Shown one piece after another: positions 7,133 through 12,312 of a stretch of DNA of 12,312 nucleotides. Made by a program: the position numbers and the translations under genes. The DNA is from Pseudomonadota bacterium (GTDB taxonomy: Bacteria > Pseudomonadota > Alphaproteobacteria > Micropepsales > Micropepsaceae), in contig JANYBR010000143.1 in NCBI GenBank assembly GCA_025360685.1, positions 1-12,312 of the forward strand, in the 5' to 3' direction. The stretch's first letter is position 1; every line of letters starts with the position of its first letter. The notes under the pieces are model-generated. The model was not told where the DNA came from, made no database searches, and saw only the letters and a list, made by a program, of their open reading frames with translations.

Positions 7133-8302
7133 TCAGAGCAGGATGCCGGTCTCGAACATCAGGCGCACCTGGTTGGTGTTCGTGTCGGTTGCGCCGAACA
7201 ATTCGGTTGATCCGCTGCCAACAGAAACATAGCTGACATCGAGGCGGCCAAAGAACTGTTTCCACTGATAGGTGGGCGTGAGCGTGAACGACCAGGCGTT
7301 GCTGCCAGGCCCGTAGCCCAGGATGTCGGGCGCATTTAAGACGCCCAATCCGTTCGAGGATTCATATTCGGCCCGGCCTGCGAGCTTCCAGTTGTCATCG
7401 AACGAATATGTCACCAGCAGAGCGCCGCCCCACACTTCCGAGCTGATCGCACCAGGCACGGCCGGCGTCGTGATGTATTGAACATACGGGCTGATGACCC
7501 AAGGACCGGAAATGTGCGTATAGATCAGATCGAACACATTGCCCTGGTTGAGCAACGAACCATTGTGGCCGCCGAGATTGCCACCAGCAGAGAACGCCAG
7601 AACGTCGGCTCCGCTGTTGAACCCGTAAGAAATCAGGCCGGACAGCCAGTTGAAGTTGTTGCCGTAGAAACCGTCATTCCACGACAGCGAGGCGTTGAGC
7701 GGTCCGTTCGAGTAGTTCAATTGCACGCCGCGGCTCACGACGGGTTCGACGTTCCAGAGCAGGCCTCGTTCGATGTTCATGTTCTGGTAGGTGAAAGGAT
7801 ACTCATCGCCGATGAGGGTCGGGAGCTTGCCGCCTTCGAGCGACCACGCACTCATATCGCCCTGACCCTGGAGCTTCAGATAGGCGACCGGCACATAACC
7901 GAAGCTAGCCGGCTCCGTAGCAGTGGATTTGGTGTATGCCGTTCCGACGGTCGGGAAGGAATAGGCACCGACCTGAGCGAAAAATTGCAACCAGCCATCC
8001 GTCTTCTGAATGAAGACCTGACCGTTGTCCAAATCGATCAACGATGCATTGTCACCCAAGGCATCGAGTTGAGGATTGCTCTGCCAGAAGGCAAGGCCGG
8101 TGACGGCACCGCCGACATAGATCTTGCCGCCGGCATCGCCGAGCCAGTCGGGCAGGTCGAGGCTGTAGGGGCTCGCGTTCGCGGCCAGCGGACCGGCCAT
8201 CGCCGGTGTCGGCAGTGCGTCCGCGTTGGCTGGTCCGGAAGCGCAAAGTGCGCCGGCAAACGTTGCAGCCGCCAAACCCGCTTTGAGTCCAAAAATCTTC
8301 AT
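7133..8302 (-). CDS. Outer-membrane beta-barrel protein, BBP2 (OmpL-like) porin family
   Basis: A 389-aa exported protein. The start ATG at 8302 has AGAAGG 8 bases upstream and directly precedes a signal peptide: MKIFGLKAGL, a hydrophobic Ala-rich core, then a likely cleavage ANA|DA after residue 27. Cys20 is not preceded by a proper lipobox, so a lipoprotein is unlikely. The mature part has alternating aromatic and polar strands rich in Gly, Asn and Trp (WLQFFAQVGAYSFPTVG, LKLQGQGDMSAWSLEGGKLP, NYSNGPLNASLSWNDGFYG) and ends RLMFETGILL. This pattern fits the putative beta-barrel porin-2 family. Such proteins probably let small solutes cross the outer membrane; the substrate is unknown. The GH1 neighbour hints at glycosides, but that is only context. 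An upstream in-frame ATG at 8326 is less likely. Confidence 0.8.
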   Translation of the reverse strand: MKIFGLKAGLAAATFAGALCASGPANADALPTPAMAGPLAANASPYSLDLPDWLGDAGGKIYVGGAVTGLAFWQSNPQLDALGDNASLIDLDNGQVFIQKTDGWLQFFAQVGAYSFPTVGTAYTKSTATEPASFGYVPVAYLKLQGQGDMSAWSLEGGKLPTLIGDEYPFTYQNMNIERGLLWNVEPVVSRGVQLNYSNGPLNASLSWNDGFYGNNFNWLSGLISYGFNSGADVLAFSAGGNLGGHNGSLLNQGNVFDLIYTHISGPWVISPYVQYITTPAVPGAISSEVWGGALLVTYSFDDNWKLAGRAEYESSNGLGVLNAPDILGYGPGSNAWSFTLTPTYQWKQFFGRLDVSYVSVGSGSTELFGATDTNTNQVRLMFETGILL

Positions 8303-8567
8303 GTTTTTGCCCTTCTCTGTCTGCATCTCGCAGTTGCGAAACAACCGATTGCTCCAGCCCGACTTTTGGGAAAACGATCTATAAATTCAATACGCAAATG
8401 GGCTCTATCCGTGGCCTTCCTATACTTAAGCCCGGGATTTTTGCCGCAGTTGTTGCGATGCAACACCGAATGCCTTCGGTTTGGGCAGATCGCTGCCCAA
8501 ATGGGCGCGGTCGGTTCAGGCGAAGGAGGGTGCGAGTCGGCCTCGGCTCGCGACTATTTTCAGCCGA
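8303..8567. other. Intergenic gap between the SDR and porin genes
   Basis: No gene is supported in this 265-base stretch. It must hold the porin promoter if the porin is transcribed alone. An AT-rich patch (about 8375-8400, minus TTGAATTTATAGATC) is a possible -10 region, but no convincing -35 pairs with it. It also contains the palindrome at 8480-8501. Confidence 0.4.
8480..8501. repeat. 9-bp perfect palindrome downstream of the SDR gene
   Basis: TTTGGGCAG (8480-8488) and CTGCCCAAA (8493-8501) flank an ATCG loop. It begins 67 bases after the SDR stop and is not followed by a T-run on either strand. It may be a factor-dependent termination or RNA-stabilising hairpin, or an operator for the porin gene. 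The function is unknown. Confidence 0.5.
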
Positions 8568-9365
8568 TCAGCGCCTCGCCCCGGCCATCGACAGGTGCAT
8601 TCCGCCGTCGCTCAACAAGGTCTCGCCGGTGATGTTGCGCGACTCTGGTCCGGCAAAGAACATCACGGTCTTGGCGATCTCCTCGCCATCGGCGGTGCGT
8701 TGCAGGAGCGCGCGCTTGCCTTCGCCTTCCGCGATGCGCCCGGCCATTTCCGTTCCGAACTGCTTTACGAACCAGGGCGTGTCGACATAGCCCGGACACA
8801 CCGCATTGATCCGCACGTCCGGCGCCAGCGCGCGTGCCAGGGAATACGTCATCGTGTTGAGTGCGCCCTTGGAAGCCGCGTAGGCGACTGACGAGCCGAT
8901 GCCGGCGATCCCTGCGATCGAGGACACGTTCACCACCGAACCGTCCTTGTTCGCTCGCAGACCTTCGATGCAGGCCCGGATCATCTGGAACGGGCCGATG
9001 ACATTGACCGAGTAGATGCGGGTGAAGTCCTCGGCGCTCAGCGAGTCGAGGTCGGCGTGATTGGTCACGAACTTCGTGGTGCCGGCATTGTTGATCAGGA
9101 TGTCGATGCGTCCCCAAGCCTCCTGCGCGGCCCGCGCGAGCTTGCGGCAGTCTTCGTCTTTGGCCACGTCGGCCTGGACAAGCCGCATGTCGGCGCCGGA
9201 CTTTGTCACCGCTTCGGCGGTGGCTTCCGCCTCGGCCTTGCTGCGCGTGTAGTTGACGACCACATTTGCGCCGCGTTTTGCCAGTCCAATCGCGACCGCG
9301 GCACCGATGCCCGTGGCCGACCCTGTCACGATCGCTGTCTTGCCTTTGAGGTCGCGCTGTTCCAT
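8568..9365 (-). CDS. Short-chain dehydrogenase/reductase (FabG-like classical SDR)
   Basis: A 265-aa cytoplasmic Rossmann-fold NAD(P)-dependent oxidoreductase. It shows the cofactor motif TGSATGIG (14-21), the NNAG motif (92-95) and Asn121. The catalytic Ser149 (VSS) and Tyr162/Lys166 (YAASK) are in place. PGYVDTP (191-197) and the C-terminal TGETLLSDGG (247-255) are classical SDR features. The length is normal. ATG at 9365 is preceded by a GGGAAGG ribosome-binding site and a TATAAT box. Family members reduce or oxidise many carbonyls and alcohols, including 3-oxoacyl-ACP and sugars; the substrate is not readable here. It is divergent from the phosphatase-family gene and is not obviously in an operon with the porin, given the 265-base gap. 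Confidence 0.93.
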   Translation of the reverse strand: MEQRDLKGKTAIVTGSATGIGAAVAIGLAKRGANVVVNYTRSKAEAEATAEAVTKSGADMRLVQADVAKDEDCRKLARAAQEAWGRIDILINNAGTTKFVTNHADLDSLSAEDFTRIYSVNVIGPFQMIRACIEGLRANKDGSVVNVSSIAGIAGIGSSVAYAASKGALNTMTYSLARALAPDVRINAVCPGYVDTPWFVKQFGTEMAGRIAEGEGKRALLQRTADGEEIAKTVMFFAGPESRNITGETLLSDGGMHLSMAGARR

Positions 9366-9396
9366 GTGGCCCTTCCCGTTACTGTCTTGATGCTGG

Positions 9397-9402
9397 ATTA
9401 TA
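9397..9402 (-). promoter_or_regulatory. Perfect -10 box (TATAAT) upstream of the SDR gene
   Basis: The minus strand carries an exact TATAAT 31 bases before the SDR start codon, in otherwise GC-rich DNA. The -35 position (ACTGTA at 9425-9420 with a 17-base spacer) is poor, so the box may need an activator. No other signal was found in the divergent gap. Confidence 0.4.
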
Positions 9403-9542
9403 GGTCAGGATTGCAATCGTACAGTCCCGGCATGCCGCCGCAAGGAGCCGCCATTTCGACCGATATCGACATAGCCGCTGTCTCTGTTCCGGTCGTGCCG
9501 CAGGCGCGCCGTGCCCGCCGCCATGCCCGCGCCGCCACGCCC

Positions 9543-10103
9543 ATGCGTATCGTGCTCATCCGCCACGGTCGTCCGGCCATCGCCTCCAACCCGCGCACTT
9601 CGCATAGCGGATTTCGAACCTACATTGATGACTACGAAGCCGCGGGCCTCGATCCCGAGAGCGCGCCGCCCGACGAACTACAGGATCTCGTCCGCGAACT
9701 GAGCGCGATCTACACCAGCACCCAGCCGCGTTCGACCGACAGTGCCAAGGTGCTCGCGCCCAACGCTGAACTGATCGCCGATCCGTTGTTCGCCGAGGCG
9801 CCGCTGGCCAGTCCGAAAATCCCCTTGCTGCGCATGAAGGTACCCAAATGGGCGGTCGTGGCGCGGATTCTGTGGCATGCCGGCTATCATCCGGAGATCG
9901 AGAACTATCGCCGCGCAAAGCAGCGCGCCTCGCAGGCCGCCGACATCTTGATGAAGCGGGCCAGCGACGAGGGCGAAACGGCGCTGGTCGCGCACGGCTA
10001 CTTCAACGCCATGATCGGCCGCGAGCTGCGCCGCCGCGGTTTTCGCAAAACCGGGTCGCATCGCGTGCGTTTCTGGAACGCAGTGATCTATGAGTTGCCA
10101 TAG
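9543..10103 (+). CDS. Histidine phosphatase (phosphoglycerate mutase-like) family protein
   Basis: A 186-aa cytoplasmic protein beginning MRIVLIRHGRP. Arg7-His8-Gly9 is the family's phosphate-binding and phospho-acceptor motif. Further family marks are TSTQPRS with Arg63, a likely acid Glu85 (LFAEAP) and the second His151 in ALVAHGYFN. These enzymes transfer or remove phosphate via a phospho-histidine. The substrate is unknown, and a cofactor-dependent mutase is unlikely given the short length. The start is uncertain. The frame stays open far upstream and an in-frame ATG at 9432 would add 37 Ala/Arg-rich residues. Neither ATG has a good ribosome-binding site; I chose 9543 because the conserved domain begins there. 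The dienelactone hydrolase-family gene follows 89 bases later on the same strand. Confidence 0.85.
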   Translation: MRIVLIRHGRPAIASNPRTSHSGFRTYIDDYEAAGLDPESAPPDELQDLVRELSAIYTSTQPRSTDSAKVLAPNAELIADPLFAEAPLASPKIPLLRMKVPKWAVVARILWHAGYHPEIENYRRAKQRASQAADILMKRASDEGETALVAHGYFNAMIGRELRRRGFRKTGSHRVRFWNAVIYELP

Positions 10104-10192
10104 CCGTACGGCACCTTTCGAACAGTTGTCGCGGCGGCTTTTTCCGGAACGCTGATTGCGTTTTACTCTGAGGAAGATAGCAGGGACGACGC

Positions 10193-10936
10193 ATGAGCGA
10201 GTCGAAGGTCGAGATCCGCACCCCGTCAGGCACGGCCGAGGCTTTTCTCTATACGCCGTCCAACGGCGACGGGCCCTGGCCTGCCGTGATGCAGTTGACC
10301 GACATCATGGGAATTCGGGGCGCCTTCCGGCAGATGGCGCAACGCCTGGCCGATCAGGGCTATGTCGTCCTGCTTCCCAACGTTTTCTATCGCGGCGCCA
10401 GACTGCCGGTTCTCGATTTCACTCCCGCCTTCGGCGACGAGCGCACCATGAAGCGTCTGGGCGAGTTGCGCGGCTTTCTTGCCAACGACCAGATGGGACC
10501 GGACGGCGAGGCGTTCGCCGACTACCTGCTCACGCTGAAGCAGGTGAAAGGTCCCAAAGTCGGCGTGGTCGGCTATTGCTTCACCGGCTCGATGGCGTTT
10601 CGTATAGCCGGCGCGGCACCGGAAAAAATTGCGGCAGCCGCCTCGTTTCATGGCGGCGGTCTCTACACCGATCAGCTGGACAGCCCGCACCTGCTGCTGC
10701 CGAGGATCACCGCGCGGATTTGTTTCGGCCATGCCATCGAAGATCGCGGCATGCCAGCCGAGGCAATCGCCAAGCTGGAAACCGCGCTCAAGGCGTGGCC
10801 GGGAAGATCCGAGAGCGAGACGTATGAAGGCGCGCGCCACGGCTGGTGCGTTCCGGGCCGCGACGTCTACAACGAGAAACAGGCTGAGCGGGCGTTCGCA
10901 AAGCTGGTTGAACTGTTTGACGCAAGTCTGAACTGA
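10193..10936 (+). CDS. Dienelactone hydrolase-family alpha/beta hydrolase
   Basis: A 247-aa cytoplasmic alpha/beta hydrolase of the dienelactone hydrolase family. The Cys-Asp-His triad is visible: Cys129 in GYCFTGS, Asp184 in EDRGMP and His216 in EGARHGW. The length matches the family. ATG at 10193 follows AGGG with 7 bases between. The family's usual Gln-Glu-(Ile/Val)-(Phe/Trp)-Gly near residue 35 is QLTDIMG here, so the Glu seen in the classic enzyme is not conserved. True dienelactone hydrolases act in chlorocatechol breakdown. No such genes lie nearby, so this is a family assignment and not a pathway claim. A degenerate copy of its last 25 codons lies 600 bases downstream (11547-11624). 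Confidence 0.93.
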   Translation: MSESKVEIRTPSGTAEAFLYTPSNGDGPWPAVMQLTDIMGIRGAFRQMAQRLADQGYVVLLPNVFYRGARLPVLDFTPAFGDERTMKRLGELRGFLANDQMGPDGEAFADYLLTLKQVKGPKVGVVGYCFTGSMAFRIAGAAPEKIAAAASFHGGGLYTDQLDSPHLLLPRITARICFGHAIEDRGMPAEAIAKLETALKAWPGRSESETYEGARHGWCVPGRDVYNEKQAERAFAKLVELFDASLN

Positions 10937-10941
10937 GGCCG

Positions 10942-10970
10942 GCGAGCCAGCCGCTTTTGTCTCGCTTTTT
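10942..10970 (+). terminator. Possible weak terminator after the dienelactone hydrolase-family gene
   Basis: GCGAG (10942-10946) can pair with CTCGC (10961-10965), followed at once by TTTTT, a few bases after the stop codon. The stem is only 5 bp with a 14-base loop, so this is marginal. Confidence 0.3.
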
Positions 10971-11050
10971 CGCCTCTGTTCGTGCGCAATTTGCGATCCA
11001 ACCGATCATAACGCGCGCATGGCTCGCAATCGTGAGCGTCTCAATCAAAT

Positions 11051-11064
11051 AATGACTCGTCATT
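11051..11064. repeat. AATGAC-TC-GTCATT palindrome
   Basis: A 6-bp perfect inverted repeat with a 2-base centre, in the roughly 300-base geneless stretch 10937-11234. The compact dyad is operator-like. Apart from this, the 11082 dyad and the weak terminator at 10942, I see nothing in the stretch. Confidence 0.4.
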
Positions 11065-11081
11065 GTCCGGGAACAACCCAA

Positions 11082-11100
11082 TATCGAAATCTATTCGATA
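11082..11100. repeat. TATCGAA-ATCTA-TTCGATA palindrome
   Basis: A perfect 7-bp inverted repeat with a 5-base centre, 17 bases after the AATGAC dyad and 134 bases before the small membrane-protein ORF. It is AT-rich compared with the flanks and could be a repressor site. No promoter boxes could be assigned with confidence. Confidence 0.4.
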
Positions 11101-11234
11101 CGCCGTACTTTTTGGCTGGAAATCGAGCCTGAGCTGTACTTCGCGTCAGTTCAGTAAGAACGGTTCACTCGGCTTAATCAACATGCAAGGGACGTCAGGC
11201 AAGAATTCCGGCTCAACTAAAAGAGGCCCTACGC

Positions 11235-11513
11235 GTGACCATATCCACAATTCTGCGCGCGCTCGTCGTCGGGGCGATAGGACTTGGGTTGCTCTGGCCA
11301 GCTCTTGATGGGCTTCGATCCGAAAGCGTGATTGTTCCCCGCTCGCAGCCCGACAATCTTCATTGGAAGAAAGATCTGCGAAATGTTTTTTCCACCACGA
11401 CCTTCGCTTCGAACAGAAGTCCGGTTCGATATTGGTTATCACTCATTCTGTCACTGCTCGGTGGCTCCGGTGTGCTTTGCGTGGCCATACTAATTTTGCT
11501 CCGCCGGATTTGA
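11235..11513 (+). CDS. Hypothetical small membrane protein with two helices
   Basis: I do not recognise this 92-aa protein. It begins at GTG (11235), with AAGAGG 8 bases upstream. Residues about 8-26 (ALVVGAIGLGLLWPALDGL) and 67-89 (WLSLILSLLGGSGVLCVAIL) are hydrophobic and look like two membrane helices. A polar loop of roughly 40 residues between them contains KKD and RSPVR, and the protein ends LLRRI. This suggests an inner-membrane hairpin. It lies in a patchy segment between a whole gene and the relic of its paralogue, next to a toxin-antitoxin pair. The two-helix design and plausible ribosome-binding site support a real gene. The GTG start and lack of known relatives leave doubt. Confidence 0.5.
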   Translation: MTISTILRALVVGAIGLGLLWPALDGLRSESVIVPRSQPDNLHWKKDLRNVFSTTTFASNRSPVRYWLSLILSLLGGSGVLCVAILILLRRI

Positions 11514-11516
11514 GAT

Positions 11517-11624
11517 ATGCACAATCGTCTCCGATACTTTCTCAGCCGCGAGGTCTACGACGAGAAACAGGCGGAGAGGACGTTCGGTAAGCTGACCGAA
11601 CTGTTTGAGGCGACGTTGAAGTAA
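11517..11624 (+). pseudogene. 3'-terminal relic of a second dienelactone hydrolase-family gene
   Basis: A 35-codon frame (ATG 11517, TAA 11622-11624) ends SREVYDEKQAERTFGKLTEL followed by FEATLK. Its last 25 residues align without gaps to the C-terminus of the complete gene at 10193-10936 (RDVYNEKQAERAFAKLVELF, then DASLN): 17 of 25 residues and 61 of 78 bases, stop codon included, are identical by my count. Many differences are synonymous or conservative, so it derives from a diverged functional paralogue and is not a fresh duplication. The catalytic Cys, Asp and His regions are absent. The first 10 codons do not match and are probably junction sequence. Confidence 0.75.
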
Positions 11625-11645
11625 GGGACTATCGAGGCGTTTATT

Positions 11646-12029
11646 TCAGGCGCGCGACGCCTTGGACGCTGCCCTTTCGAGGCGTGCGTCAAGCGTGACG
11701 AGTTCGACGTTCATGCTGCGAGCAAGCCAGAGATAGCTTGCGTCGTACAGCGATAGGCGTGCGCCCTCGGCGACTTCTATGGCTTGGTCGAGCGCAGCCG
11801 GGACTTCCTGAATTCCGAAGCTGTCGAGGGTGCCGAACGCTGCCAGAATTGCCGCTCTCTCGCTCGGACGTTGACGAATTTTTTTCAAGCAGACGTTTGC
11901 TAGCTCGTATCGGATCAGTGCTGGCGCATAGAGATCGGCCCCGGAGAGAAGCATTTCAACTTCGCCACGACGAGGTTCGAAAAACATAACGGCGGCGATG
12001 GCGGCCGCGTCGACGACTTTATCTGTCAC
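11646..12029 (-). CDS. vapC: PIN-domain ribonuclease toxin, VapC type
   Basis: A 127-aa PIN-domain protein, predicted to be a Mg-dependent ribonuclease that halts translation when freed from its antitoxin. The acidic active-site set is present: Asp7 (KVVDAAA), Glu42 (RYELAN), Asp96 (LYDASYLWLA) and Asp114 (TLDARL). The spacing and length are normal. It begins at GTG 12029, inside the end of the antitoxin gene, so the two frames overlap by 11 bases and are probably translationally coupled. No separate promoter is needed. The target RNA is unknown; tRNAs are frequent targets in this family. The toxin reads towards the dienelactone hydrolase relic, with its stop 21 bases from that relic's stop. 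Confidence 0.92.
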   Translation of the reverse strand: MTDKVVDAAAIAAVMFFEPRRGEVEMLLSGADLYAPALIRYELANVCLKKIRQRPSERAAILAAFGTLDSFGIQEVPAALDQAIEVAEGARLSLYDASYLWLARSMNVELVTLDARLERAASKASRA

Positions 12030-12267
12030 GGTCTTCGCGAATCCACTTTGTGGCTTCGTCGACGCTGGTCAGGCCCAGCGATTTCACATAGGCAGACAGT
12101 TCCTCAATCGTCATTTTCTGCTTCGACGTCGCCGGTACAACGGAATCGATGATCGCCCGCAGTTCACCTTGCAGGGAACGATGGTTGCGATTGGCGCGCT
12201 CGCGAAGCGCTTCAATCTGCTCGTCCGGAACGTTCTTTATTGACAGGTCGGTCAAGTTTGGCTCCAT
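12019..12267 (-). CDS. vapB: Antitoxin of the VapBC/FitAB pair (ribbon-helix-helix type)
   Basis: An 82-aa protein. Residues 5-40 (LTDLSIKNVPDEQIEALRER, then NHRSLQGELRAIID) match the FitA-like Arc/ribbon-helix-helix DNA-binding fold. The acidic and basic tail (TSVDEATKWIREDRDR) is the expected toxin-wrapping segment. It should neutralise the overlapping PIN toxin and repress its own promoter. ATG at 12267 is well placed, but no clear Shine-Dalgarno lies upstream (TTTTAGAACTGAT precedes it), so the start is either leader-poor or depends on a short 5' UTR. The upstream repeats (12261-12303) are the natural binding site. Confidence 0.88.
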   Translation of the reverse strand: MEPNLTDLSIKNVPDEQIEALRERANRNHRSLQGELRAIIDSVVPATSKQKMTIEELSAYVKSLGLTSVDEATKWIREDRDR

Positions 12268-12303
12268 ATCAGTTCTAAAATAGAGCAGAAATGGAGCTAA
12301 AAT
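12261..12303 (-). promoter_or_regulatory. Candidate promoter and operator of the toxin-antitoxin pair
   Basis: GCTCCAT (12261-12267, overlapping the start codon) and ATGGAGC (12291-12297) form a 7-bp inverted repeat. CTAAAAT occurs twice (12275-12281 and 12297-12303), 22 bases apart, about two helical turns. On the minus strand TTGCAT followed 19 bases later by TATTTT is a plausible promoter inside the repeats. The layout fits autorepression by a ribbon-helix-helix antitoxin. Confidence 0.45.
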
Positions 12304-12312
12304 GCAACCGAG

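Noticed and set aside
8315..8320. Possible lipoprotein cleavage at Cys20 of the porin signal peptide (codon 8243-8245)
   Set aside because: The residue before Cys is Leu, which does not fit a lipobox, whereas ANA|DA is a normal signal peptidase I site.
7478..8632. 384-aa plus-strand ORF opposite the porin
   Set aside because: Antisense to a signal-peptide-bearing barrel protein; no domain features or plausible ribosome-binding site.
9057..9542. N-terminal extension of the histidine phosphatase-family frame back to 9057
   Set aside because: It overlaps the SDR gene in antisense and the conserved domain begins at MRIVLIRHG (9543).
11146..11442. 98-aa minus-strand ORF overlapping the small membrane protein
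   Set aside because: No hydrophobic or domain pattern; the plus-strand frame with two membrane helices and a ribosome-binding site is the better candidate.

Overview
The window looks like chromosomal DNA from an alphaproteobacterium, most likely the Hyphomicrobiales (Bradyrhizobium/Rhodopseudomonas-like). The grounds are the GC-rich coding style, a SAM/cyclase/AAA/helical-repeat signalling protein of the kind common in rhizobia, a BBP2-type porin, and a small GIY-YIG gene beside short palindromes. No phage, transposase, CRISPR or rRNA genes were seen. The genus is an inference.

Layout: (1) 1-1421, + strand, is the C-terminal part of a thiamine-diphosphate enzyme of the transketolase / pyruvate dehydrogenase E1 type, cut by the window edge. 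(2) 1422-2215 is an RNA and relic region. It holds a GIY-YIG nuclease gene broken by one in-frame TGA, palindromes, tRNA-Gln(UUG) on the minus strand and tRNA-Pro(CGG) on the plus strand. The two tRNAs diverge, and each has a promoter with a 17-bp spacer. (3) 2216-9365 is a minus-strand block: SDR oxidoreductase, outer-membrane beta-barrel protein (ending at a strong intrinsic terminator), GH1 beta-glycosidase, and an 1128-aa SAM/adenylate cyclase/ATPase/helical-repeat protein with a TTG start. (4) 9543-10936 is on the plus strand: a histidine-phosphatase-family protein and a dienelactone hydrolase-family protein. (5) 10937-12312 is a patchy accessory-like segment. It has a short stretch with two palindromes, a small two-helix membrane protein, a 3'-terminal relic of a second dienelactone hydrolase gene, and a VapBC-type toxin-antitoxin pair with an operator-like repeat set at its promoter.

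How the genes may work together: the porin and GH1 enzyme could serve uptake and cleavage of small glycosides, but the terminator between them argues against one transcript. The cyclase lies downstream of the GH1 gene and has its own ribosome-binding site. The other genes look like independent housekeeping or metabolic units.

I see no clear previously undescribed multi-gene system. The points most worth a second look are the nonsense-broken GIY-YIG gene next to the tRNA-Gln 3' end, the trailer that can pair with the tRNA-Gln CCA end, the dienelactone hydrolase C-terminal relic, the cyclase fusion, and the repeat architecture in front of the toxin-antitoxin pair.
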